Assembly: GCA_947166155.1 (NCBI GenBank)
Contig: CAMVDC010000006.1
Span: forward strand, 1-42,218
Reading direction: 5' to 3'
Source of the DNA: an uncultured Prevotellaceae bacterium
GTDB lineage: Bacteria > Bacteroidota > Bacteroidia > Bacteroidales > Bacteroidaceae
DNA: 42,218 bases
A program made the position numbers and the translations under genes. Shown in pieces: positions 35,637 to 42,218 of the stretch (its first letter is position 1; each line of letters starts with the position of its first letter). The notes below the pieces were generated by a model. That model had not been told where the DNA came from. It saw only the letters and a program-made list of their open reading frames with translations, and made no database searches.

Positions 35637-35674
35637 CCTGCAAAGGTACAACTTTTTATTTGTACCCTTGCAGG
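35637..35674. promoter_or_regulatory. Inverted repeat covering the lipoprotein promoter
   Basis: CCTGCAAAGGTACAA (35637-35651) and TTGTACCCTTGCAGG (35660-35674) are inverted copies, 14 of 15 positions matching, with an 8-bp spacer. On the minus strand the 35640-35648 part reads TACCTTTGC, a -7 element about 30 nt before the ATG. A dimeric repressor could bind here and block the promoter; an mRNA 5' hairpin is less likely, because the promoter core lies within the repeat. Confidence 0.6.
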
Positions 35675-35750
35675 AAAAAACATAAAAAGTGTAGGATATG
35701 TCCTATGATAGGTTCACAAACATCTCATTTCAAGGGTTACGGCCGATGTA

Positions 35751-38192
35751 TCAAAGTTTCACTTTCACGGCCTTGCCGCTGTATGAAACAGTCTTTACGT
35801 CGGCCTTGCCTGGCAATGCAACGCGGAATGTGCGGCTGGTAATCATGCCTTTATACGAACCTTGGCGTGTACCGATGGTCAGTGTGTGGCTGCGGTCGTC
35901 CCAATGCATAGGTATGGTGGTGTAGTGACCAGTCTCGTAGTTGTAGTTGTCGCCTTCGTCCTCATAGAGTGTGAAATCGCCGTTGGCACCGGGATACACT
36001 CGCAACTCGAGGTTGTCCCATGCCTTTTCTGTGGCATATTGCACATCAGGACCGATGGGCATGATAGAGCCTGCACGTACGAATAGCGGTATGTCGGCAA
36101 GGGTGGTGGTGAGTGTCACTTCGCGTCCACCTTCGTATGCCTGACCTGTGTTGAAGTCATACCAACGTGTACCGGCTGGCAGGTATTTGGTTGTTGTCTT
36201 GCCCTCGGTGAAGTTGGCTGTAGTGTTGCGTTGGCGCTGTTCAGGGGTGTATTGTGCATCAACAATGGGAGCTGCCAGCAGCTGACGTCCGAACATGTAT
36301 TCGTTGTTCATGTCGAGGCATTTCGAGTCGTTTGGGAAGTCCATCATCAATGCTCGCATGAATGTGCCGCGATGGTTGGTTACGTCCCATGCAGTTGAAT
36401 AAATATATGGCAACAGGCTATAGCGCAGGCGTATGGTCTTGGCTATGGCGTCGTAAGCTGGTTCGCCAGCCTTACCGAAGTAATAGATTTCGCGGTAGGT
36501 TTCGGTGCCGTGACTGCGCATCATAGGGCATAAGGCTCCAAACTGCAGCCATCTGACATAGAGTTCCTGGAACTGTGGGTTGCGTGCTCCGGTCGATGAG
36601 TCGCCGTTGTTGTATGCCGACGAGAAGAAACCGCCTATGTCGCTGTTGAACATAGGGTTGCCGGTGAGCGAGAAGTTGAGTCCCATCGGTATCTGGTTGC
36701 GCAGGTTTTGCCATGTGGATTGCACGTCGCCCGTCCACACGTTGGATGCATAGCGCTGCTGTCCGGCAAAGCCCGAACGTGTGAGTATGAACACGCGCTT
36801 ATCGCTCGATGCCTTGCGCTGATGCTCATATACGCCCTGTGTACAAAGCAATGGGAATGCGTTGCGGACACGCCGGTAGGTCGATGTAGTGCTGATGCCC
36901 GACGATGCCACGTCTAGTGGTGTCGGTTCGTCCAGGTCGGCCTCCTTGAAGCTGTGGTGGTCGGGGTCGGTCGAGTCCATCCACCAGGTGTCGATGCCGA
37001 GGTTGAAGAGGCGTTGCAGGTTGTCCCAGTAGATGTCGCGTGCGTCGGTCACGTATGGCTTATACACACGCACACCGCTTGGGTAGTCCATGTTTGGCGG
37101 CCAGGCGCTCAGTCCGCTCTGCGGCCATGTCTCGTAGTTGTAGAGCAATCCCTTTGGCTCCAGCTGACGGTATCCCTTGGTATGCGGACCAAACGACTGC
37201 CAGATGCTGATGCTCATGTGGGCATTCTGACGGTGTACGTGGTCTATCATAGCCTTCGGATTAGAGAACTCGGGGTTGAGGAACTCCATGGCATTCCACA
37301 GGTAGTTGGTGTCCCAATACTGCCAGTCGAGGATGATGCCGTCGAGCGGCACACCGAGCTGGCGGTATTTATCGACCACCTCAGTCAGTTCGCGGCTGCT
37401 CTTGTATCGTTCACGGCTCTGCCAGTAGCCGTATGCATAGAGCGGAATCATAGGCACGTCGCCTGTGAGTTCGCGTATGAGTGCCACAACTCCGTCGGCT
37501 GTCTCGCCATAGATGAAGTAGTAGTCGAGCAGTTCGCCCACCTCGCTGGAAAGCGTCATTCCGCCATCATTAGGACGATCGGTAAGTTGGGTTGGCGAGT
37601 AGTTGTCCCAGAACACAGCATAGCCCTTCTGACTGTGGAATATGTTCTGGAAGTCTTCGAGGTTGCTTTGCATCATGCGGCGGTTTTCGCCACGCTGATT
37701 CATCTTGCCATTCTCGATAAGACCCACACCATAGATGTGTTCGTCGGCATCGAAGGCAAATGTCTGAGTCACCTTGAAGCATCCACGGTCGAGCCCGCTG
37801 CTGATTGCCTCGAGCTTGTGATTGCCTTCGGCCATGAGCTGCTTGCCTTTTACAGCACTGAAGGTGATGTTACCAGTGTTGGCATCGACCGACACAGTGA
37901 GTGCTTTGGTCGATACCTGCACGGCACCACCTGCCTGCTTCACGCTGAGGCTTTTGCCCTGCACTGCAGGTTTGGCTGTAACTACGAAACTGGCACGAGC
38001 CGGAGCACTGGCCTGCTGTTTCGGATACTTCATCACTCTCACGATGTTGGGGGTGTAGAACATCAGCTCTACTTGGTCGTCGCCGCCGGCAGGTTTTATA
38101 CGCACCCCGCCTTGGGTTGTCTCTGTGGTCTGAGCCTGAAGCGAGAGGCTTATCAGAGCCATGAGCATGAATGTAAGTCTGAAAATTTTCAT
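35751..38192 (-). CDS. Glycoside hydrolase family 31 enzyme (alpha-xylosidase/alpha-glucosidase type), secreted
   Basis: This 813-residue protein has a signal peptide (cleavage near LSLQAQ, residue 21), an N-terminal beta-sandwich (about 25-245) and the GH31 (beta/alpha)8 barrel from about 250. The catalytic nucleophile is Asp406 in WWMDSTDPD; the acid/base is Asp489 in WTGDVQSTWQNL. Substrate-site segments GIILDWQYWD and FSLTGNPMFNSDIGGF are present. C-terminal beta domains include YEDEGDNYNYETG. Retaining alpha-glucoside or alpha-xyloside hydrolysis is expected; which one is not clear. It is probably periplasmic and is not next to a SusCD pair, though one lies 6 kb away on the other strand. 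Confidence 0.92.
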   Translation of the reverse strand: MKIFRLTFMLMALISLSLQAQTTETTQGGVRIKPAGGDDQVELMFYTPNIVRVMKYPKQQASAPARASFVVTAKPAVQGKSLSVKQAGGAVQVSTKALTVSVDANTGNITFSAVKGKQLMAEGNHKLEAISSGLDRGCFKVTQTFAFDADEHIYGVGLIENGKMNQRGENRRMMQSNLEDFQNIFHSQKGYAVFWDNYSPTQLTDRPNDGGMTLSSEVGELLDYYFIYGETADGVVALIRELTGDVPMIPLYAYGYWQSRERYKSSRELTEVVDKYRQLGVPLDGIILDWQYWDTNYLWNAMEFLNPEFSNPKAMIDHVHRQNAHMSISIWQSFGPHTKGYRQLEPKGLLYNYETWPQSGLSAWPPNMDYPSGVRVYKPYVTDARDIYWDNLQRLFNLGIDTWWMDSTDPDHHSFKEADLDEPTPLDVASSGISTTSTYRRVRNAFPLLCTQGVYEHQRKASSDKRVFILTRSGFAGQQRYASNVWTGDVQSTWQNLRNQIPMGLNFSLTGNPMFNSDIGGFFSSAYNNGDSSTGARNPQFQELYVRWLQFGALCPMMRSHGTETYREIYYFGKAGEPAYDAIAKTIRLRYSLLPYIYSTAWDVTNHRGTFMRALMMDFPNDSKCLDMNNEYMFGRQLLAAPIVDAQYTPEQRQRNTTANFTEGKTTTKYLPAGTRWYDFNTGQAYEGGREVTLTTTLADIPLFVRAGSIMPIGPDVQYATEKAWDNLELRVYPGANGDFTLYEDEGDNYNYETGHYTTIPMHWDDRSHTLTIGTRQGSYKGMITSRTFRVALPGKADVKTVSYSGKAVKVKL

Positions 38193-38258
38193 AAAAACAT
38201 GTTTTTAGGTTTATTGAATAGTTGTTATCTATCGTTTATTAGTGCAGGTCGCTATCAT

Positions 38259-38909
38259 CTATTTGCGCAGGTCGGCCGGCGTGGTTATCTTTATATTCTC
38301 GCGATTGCCTTCCACCAGTGTCACCTCGATGCCCATGGCCTCAACCACCGACGCATCGTCGGTGAAGGCCGTGGTGAATTCCTGCTCGTATGCCCGCCGC
38401 AGCAGGTCGGTGCGAAACACCTGAGGTGTCTGTACCAGGCGATAGTCGGCACGCGGCACGGTGATGCTTCGCCCGTCGGGCTCGATATGCCTTATGGTCT
38501 CGACCACAGGTGTGACCGGCACGGCTGCTCCGTATCGGCCTGCTGCATCGAAACATCGTGCAATGGTTTCGTGGCTGACGTATGGTCGCACACCATCGTG
38601 TACTGCCACCAACCCACATTCGGCCGGCACGACAGCCAGCCCGTTCTTCACCGAATGGAATCGTTCCTTGCCGCCTGTGGCAATGGTGTGACGGATGTCG
38701 AACCCATACTCCTGGCACAACTCACGCCAATACTGCTGCTGACTTTCGGGCAGCACCACGACTATCTCCATCGTGCCGTCCCACTCCGCAAACCTGCTGA
38801 TGGTGTGCATCAGTATCGGCATTCCATCGACCACAAGAAACTGCTTGGGGATGTCGCCACCCATGCGCAGTCCCTTCCCGCCTGCAACTATGATTACTGC
38901 ATTACGCAT
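38259..38909 (-). CDS. ispD: 2-C-methyl-D-erythritol 4-phosphate cytidylyltransferase
   Basis: The 216-residue enzyme makes CDP-methylerythritol in the non-mevalonate isoprenoid pathway. The nucleotide-binding motif [18 protein letters not shown] (8-25) has the conserved Arg15 and Lys22; [12 protein letters not shown] (102-113) and RLVQTPQVF are also typical, and the end [13 protein letters not shown] is diagnostic. The length is normal. It lies 66 bp downstream of the DJ-1 gene's repeat-containing spacer and upstream of the GH31 gene, all on the minus strand. Confidence 0.95.
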   Translation of the reverse strand: MRNAVIIVAGGKGLRMGGDIPKQFLVVDGMPILMHTISRFAEWDGTMEIVVVLPESQQQYWRELCQEYGFDIRHTIATGGKERFHSVKNGLAVVPAECGLVAVHDGVRPYVSHETIARCFDAAGRYGAAVPVTPVVETIRHIEPDGRSITVPRADYRLVQTPQVFRTDLLRRAYEQEFTTAFTDDASVVEAMGIEVTLVEGNRENIKITTPADLRK

Positions 38910-38945
38910 CTTCTACAATTTACGTTCTTATTCCTTTTTGAAAAT

Positions 38946-39056
38946 GTCAATAGTCAACTGGTAATTGTTAATCCCCGGCTGTCGATTACAATTCTTAATT
39001 GCCTGTTGTCTATTGCAATTCTTAATTGTCGATTGCCTGTTGCTGATTGCCAATCC
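38946..39056 (-). repeat. Degenerate AATTCTTAATTG-type repeats between the DJ-1 gene and ispD
   Basis: AATTCTTAATTG occurs at 38990-39001 and 39017-39028 (27 bp apart), GCCTGTTG at 39001 and 39035, and several ATTGCC/ATTGTC words between them. It is imperfect, low in complexity, and has no fixed period. It is probably slippage-derived non-coding sequence in the ispD leader. The long plus-strand ORF through here is spurious. Confidence 0.5.
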
Positions 39057-39608
39057 TTAATACGGCCATACCATGCTGGCAGCCACCTTTTTGGCTTCAG
39101 CCTCGCCCATGAGGTATGCAACGATGGCAAGTCCGAAATCGATGGCGGCACCTGGTCCGTGACCTGTAATGAACTGTCCGTCAACCTCGACGGTGGCACC
39201 TGTAGGAGTGGCGCCGGTGAGTTCAGGCTCAAATCCAGGATAGCATGTGGCCCTGCGACCTTCGAGCAGACACATGCGTCCCAGCACAAGGGGTGCGGCA
39301 CAGATGGCAGCTACGGGACGACCTGCCTTGACGTGGCTGGCGATGAGGTTGCGCAGCGGAGTGCAGTTGTATAGGTTTTCGCTTCCAGGCATACCGCCAG
39401 GCAGTACGAGCATGTCGGCATCGGGCAGTGTGTCACGACCCATCACGAGGTCGGCTTTCACCACAACTCCGTTCGAACTTTCAACCATCTGCTCGCCAGT
39501 GACCGATACGGTCTTTATGTCGATTGCGGTACGCTTGCATATTGTCACTTGTGCCAAGGCTTCGGTCTCTTGAAAACCTGTAGCGAGGAAAAGTAATACG
39601 GTCTTCAT
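39057..39608 (-). CDS. DJ-1/PfpI (ThiJ/YajL)-family protein
   Basis: The 183-residue protein has the DJ-1 fold pattern: LFLATGFQETEALA with the conserved Glu16, LVLPGGMPGSENL, and the nucleophile elbow AAICAAPLVLG with Cys103. GHGPGAAIDFGLAIV closes it. The family includes protein/nucleotide deglycases, chaperones and oxidative-stress sensors; the closest pattern is YajL/ThiJ of Bacteroidetes. Its leader contains two mutually exclusive hairpins and, farther out, three 22-bp repeats. Confidence 0.92.
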   Translation of the reverse strand: MKTVLLFLATGFQETEALAQVTICKRTAIDIKTVSVTGEQMVESSNGVVVKADLVMGRDTLPDADMLVLPGGMPGSENLYNCTPLRNLIASHVKAGRPVAAICAAPLVLGRMCLLEGRRATCYPGFEPELTGATPTGATVEVDGQFITGHGPGAAIDFGLAIVAYLMGEAEAKKVAASMVWPY

Positions 39609-39642
39609 AATATAATGAATAATTAGTAATTAATAATGAATA

Positions 39643-39679
39643 GCGGGTGATTGGGAACCCGCGAGACCAAATCTCGCGG
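39643..39679 (-). promoter_or_regulatory. Two overlapping, mutually exclusive hairpins in the DJ-1 gene leader
   Basis: GCGGGT (39643-39648) pairs with ACCCGC (39657-39662), while CCGCGAG (39659-39665) pairs with CTCGCGG (39673-39679). Both need bases 39659-39662, so only one can form. They lie 35 nt before the ATG on the minus strand. Attenuator-like switching is possible; no terminator T tract is seen. Confidence 0.5.
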
Positions 39680-39703
39680 CACAAACGCTAGGGAAGCATT
39701 GCT

Positions 39704-39769
39704 TGTGTTTCACCCGTGTAGTTGTTGTGTTTCACCCGTGTAGTTGTTGTATTTCGGTTGTATACCTGT
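39704..39769. repeat. Tandem repeat array D, three 22-bp units, between recG and the DJ-1 gene
   Basis: Units at 39704, 39726 and 39748 have a 22-bp period. The first two are identical (starting TGTGTTTCACCCGTG); the third is diverged but shares TGTATTTC and a GT-rich end. The sequence differs from arrays A, B and C but the period is the same. Confidence 0.75.
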
Positions 39770-39818
39770 TGCGTATCCTTGCGTGCCTCTCTCCCTTTGG
39801 GGGAGTAAGGAGGGGGCC

Positions 39819-41921
39819 TCAGCTGATTGCTCCCCAGTATATGTTGGTTTTCCGCAGTTCCTTGAGGCGGCGCCATAGGATGGCGTTCTGCGGGTCGGCC
39901 TCGTCGGGGTCGTGGTCGATGATGAACTGAGCGGCATCGCGTGCAAGGTTTAGGATCTGTCCGTCGGTTGCTATGTTGGCAATCTTGAGGTCGAAGGCCA
40001 TGCCGCTTTGCTGTGTACCCTCGAGGTCGCCTGGGCCGCGCAGCTTGAGGTCTTGCTCTGCTATCTCGAATCCGTCGGTCGAATCGACCATGATTTGCAG
40101 GCGGCGACGTGTGTCGTTGCCTATTTCGTAGTTGGTCACCAGGATGCAATACGACTGGTCGGCTCCACGACCTACGCGTCCGCGCAGCTGGTGCAGCTGA
40201 CTCAGGCCGAAGCGCTCGGCATTCTCGATGACCATCACACTGGCATTAGGCACATTCACACCCACTTCTATCACCGTGGTTGCCACGAGTATCTGGGTCT
40301 CGCCTGCGGCAAACCGCTGCATCTCGGCGTCTTTGTCGGCTGGTTTCATCTGTCCGTGCACCTTGCCTACCTTGTAGCCGGGGAACTGGCGGCATACCTG
40401 CACATAGCCTTCCTCCAGGTTCTTCATGTCGCTCTTCTCGCTTTCCTTGATGAGCGGATAGACGATATACACCTGTCGTCCCTGCTCCATCTCGCGCAAC
40501 ACCTTTTTATATATACTCGCGCGATGCGAGTCGAACATGTGTACGGTTGCTATGGGTTTTCGTCCTGGTGGCAGTTCGTCGATTACGCTCACGTCGAGGT
40601 CGCCATATAGTGTCATGGCCAGTGTGCGCGGAATGGGCGTGGCAGTCATGACCAGCACGTGTGGCGGTGTGTCGTTTTTCTGCCACATCTTGGCGCGCTG
40701 TGCCACTCCGAATCGGTGTTGCTCGTCGATGACGGCAAGTCCGAGCCGTGCGAACACCACATTGTCTTCGATTATGGCATGTGTGCCGACCAGGATGTTG
40801 ATGGTTCCGGCCGTGAGGTCGGCGAGTATCGTCGAGCGTCGCTTGCCTTTCACGCTTCCAGTGAGCAGTTCCACCCTCACTGGCATGTCGCCCAGCAGGT
40901 TGCGCAGTGTCTGGAGGTGTTGCTCGGCGAGTATCTCGGTAGGGGCCATGATGCACGCCTGGAATCCGTTGTCGATGGCGATGAGTGCGCTGAGCAGTGC
41001 CACGAGTGTCTTGCCGCTACCCACATCGCCTTGCAGCAGGCGGTTCATCTGGCGGCCCGAGCGCATGTCTTCCCTTATTTCGCGCACCACCCGCTTCTGT
41101 GCTCCTGTGAGTTCGAACGGCAGGTGCTGATGGTAGAAGGTGTTGAAGGCGGTGCCGATGTGTGGCATCATGAGTCCGCGGTAGCGGCGGATGCGGTCGC
41201 GCACGTATCGCAGGATGTTGAGTTGTACGTAGAACAGTTCTTCGAACTTCAGTCGCACCTGTGCGCGTCGCAGCAGTTCGGCCGATTCGGGGAAGTGTAT
41301 GTTGCGTATGGCGGTGTCGTAGGGTATGAGGTGGTAGTGCTCGGTGAGGTATGGTGTGAGTGTCTCGGCAAACGGGTGGTCGAATAGCGAAAGCATGTGG
41401 CGGGTGAGTTTTGCCATTGCTGCCGAGTTGAGCCCGCCGCGTTTCATGCGGTCGGTGGTGTTGTAGGCAGGCATGAATGTCGCCGTCTTGCTCGTTTCGA
41501 GTTGGTCGGGGCGCACTTCCTCGAGTTCGGGGTGGGCTATGTTGATGCGTCCGCCGAATACTGTGGGCTTGCCAAAGACAATGTATTCCTTCGACACATC
41601 GTATGGCCGCAGTGCATATTTCAACCCTTTGAACCACACCAGCTCGATGACTCCGGTGCCGTCGCCGAAGCGTGCCACCAGCCTGCGGCCGCTGCCTTCA
41701 CCCACTATGTCGGCCGACAGTATTCGGCCCTTCACCTGCACGTATGGCATGTTGCCGTCGATGTCGGCAATGCTGTAGATGTGCGTGCGGTCGATGTATT
41801 TGTAGGGGTAATAGGTGAGCAGGTCGCCTATGGTCTTGATGGCGAGTTCGCGCTCGAGGGTTTGAGCCTTGGCTGGCCCCACGCCTTTGAGGTACTGTAT
41901 GTCTTGGCCGGGTTGTATCAA
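39819..41921 (-). CDS. recG: ATP-dependent DNA helicase RecG
   Basis: RecG remodels stalled replication forks and branch-migrates recombination intermediates. The track ORF starts inside the upstream gene; no ATG precedes the conserved start, so I choose TTG at 41921, 8 nt after the upstream stop. It gives 700 residues beginning (M)IQPGQDIQYLKGVGPAKAQ, the normal RecG N terminus and length. The wedge/OB domain (about 60-150) includes RFGDGTGVIELVWFKG. Walker A GDVGSGKT (298-305), the DEQH box (399-402), HVLVMTATPIPRTLAM and the C-terminal LHQLRGRVGRG motif VI follow. It is probably coupled to the isomerase gene before it. Confidence 0.94.
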   Translation of the reverse strand: MIQPGQDIQYLKGVGPAKAQTLERELAIKTIGDLLTYYPYKYIDRTHIYSIADIDGNMPYVQVKGRILSADIVGEGSGRRLVARFGDGTGVIELVWFKGLKYALRPYDVSKEYIVFGKPTVFGGRINIAHPELEEVRPDQLETSKTATFMPAYNTTDRMKRGGLNSAAMAKLTRHMLSLFDHPFAETLTPYLTEHYHLIPYDTAIRNIHFPESAELLRRAQVRLKFEELFYVQLNILRYVRDRIRRYRGLMMPHIGTAFNTFYHQHLPFELTGAQKRVVREIREDMRSGRQMNRLLQGDVGSGKTLVALLSALIAIDNGFQACIMAPTEILAEQHLQTLRNLLGDMPVRVELLTGSVKGKRRSTILADLTAGTINILVGTHAIIEDNVVFARLGLAVIDEQHRFGVAQRAKMWQKNDTPPHVLVMTATPIPRTLAMTLYGDLDVSVIDELPPGRKPIATVHMFDSHRASIYKKVLREMEQGRQVYIVYPLIKESEKSDMKNLEEGYVQVCRQFPGYKVGKVHGQMKPADKDAEMQRFAAGETQILVATTVIEVGVNVPNASVMVIENAERFGLSQLHQLRGRVGRGADQSYCILVTNYEIGNDTRRRLQIMVDSTDGFEIAEQDLKLRGPGDLEGTQQSGMAFDLKIANIATDGQILNLARDAAQFIIDHDPDEADPQNAILWRRLKELRKTNIYWGAIS

Positions 41922-41929
41922 GATGGGTA

Positions 41930-42218
41930 TTATTCTACTATGTAGGCTTTCGTAATCTTCACTTCGGTCAGTGGGCGGTCGTTGGCATCGGTTTTCACTT
42001 TCTCGATAGCCAGCACGGTCTTCATGCCTTCCACCACTTCGCCAAAGACGGTGTATTCGCCGTCGAGCCATGGTGCTCCCCCGTTGATGCGATATGCTCG
42101 TTTCTGCTCTTCGTTGAATGGTGCCGGTGGATTTTTCGATGTCTCGTATTTTGCTTCGTCGAGCAGTTTTTCGAGCATGTTGCTCAGTCCCTGAGTGTCG
42201 CGAGCCTTGCGCAGGGCT
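41930..42218 (-). CDS. Cyclophilin-type peptidyl-prolyl cis-trans isomerase, 3' part
   Basis: The frame runs past the window edge; the track's ATG at 42178 is internal, as the same frame continues upstream with ALRKARDTQGLSN. The visible 95 residues include INGGAPWLDGEYTVFGEVVEGMKTVLAIEKVKTD, the C-terminal cyclophilin pattern (LDG-x-YTVFG-x-VVEGM). Such enzymes speed proline isomerisation during folding, often in the periplasm of this phylum. The N terminus and any signal peptide are outside the window. recG starts 8 nt after its stop. Confidence 0.88.
   Translation of the reverse strand, partial: ALRKARDTQGLSNMLEKLLDEAKYETSKNPPAPFNEEQKRAYRINGGAPWLDGEYTVFGEVVEGMKTVLAIEKVKTDANDRPLTEVKITKAYIVE

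Noticed and set aside
36954-39374. 806-aa plus-strand ORF
   Set aside because: It is antisense to the GH31 gene, ispD and part of the DJ-1 gene, which all have clear conserved motifs. Its sequence is low in complexity with no domain.

Overview
The window comes from a Bacteroidales chromosome, most likely Prevotellaceae or Muribaculaceae. The evidence is the spc/alpha ribosomal operon with map-infA-rpmJ between secY and rpsM, zinc-free S14, L36 and S4, paired SusC/SusD outer-membrane systems, Bacteroidetes-type promoters (TTG, about 20 nt, TAnnTTTG), a Rho with a long disordered insert, and sparse Shine-Dalgarno sites. The genus cannot be fixed by reading alone.

Region 1 (1-8.72 kb, + strand) is the end of the ribosomal superoperon: rplE (3' end), rpsN, rpsH, rplF, rplR, rpsE, rpmD, rplO, secY, map, infA, rpmJ, rpsM, rpsK, rpsD, rpoA, rplQ. 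It closes with a strong intrinsic terminator. rpmD and rpmJ are missing from the ORF track. The only sizeable internal gap, before rpsD, holds a foldable leader that may be an S4 autoregulatory site.

Region 2 (8.72-9.75 kb) is a 1-kb non-coding stretch with two tandem-repeat arrays of about 22-bp period, several inverted repeats, a perfect 20-bp palindrome and a probable promoter.

Region 3 (9.75-29.9 kb, + strand) is one large surface-lipoprotein/import locus: a CotH-like secreted protein, a fasciclin-like lipoprotein, SusC-1, SusD-1, two more fasciclin-like lipoproteins, SusC-2 and SusD-2, then a terminator. No glycosidase, sulfatase, protease or regulator lies inside it. SusC-1 is broken by a small frameshifting deletion near its C terminus. 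SusD-2 carries an AT-rich patch. The locus is bracketed by two related 22-bp repeat arrays (9.28-9.50 and 29.93-30.08 kb) that share unit sequences, orientation and a terminal TCATTTTT.

Region 4 (30.1-34.9 kb, + strand) holds the GTPase engB, rho with a disordered N-terminal domain and two AT-hook-like repeats, a HAD phosphatase, and a DUF4251-like secreted protein whose start is preceded by three 24-bp repeats, each with an in-frame ATG. A perfect bidirectional terminator closes it.

Region 5 (34.9-42.2 kb, - strand) holds a tyrosine-rich lipoprotein, a GH31 glycosidase, ispD, a DJ-1/PfpI protein, recG (probable TTG start) and the 3' end of a cyclophilin-type peptidyl-prolyl isomerase. Leaders here contain an inverted repeat over a promoter and a pair of mutually exclusive hairpins.

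The strongest candidates for something undescribed are the family of 22-bp-period intergenic arrays, especially the pair flanking the SusCD/fasciclin/CotH locus, and that locus itself.
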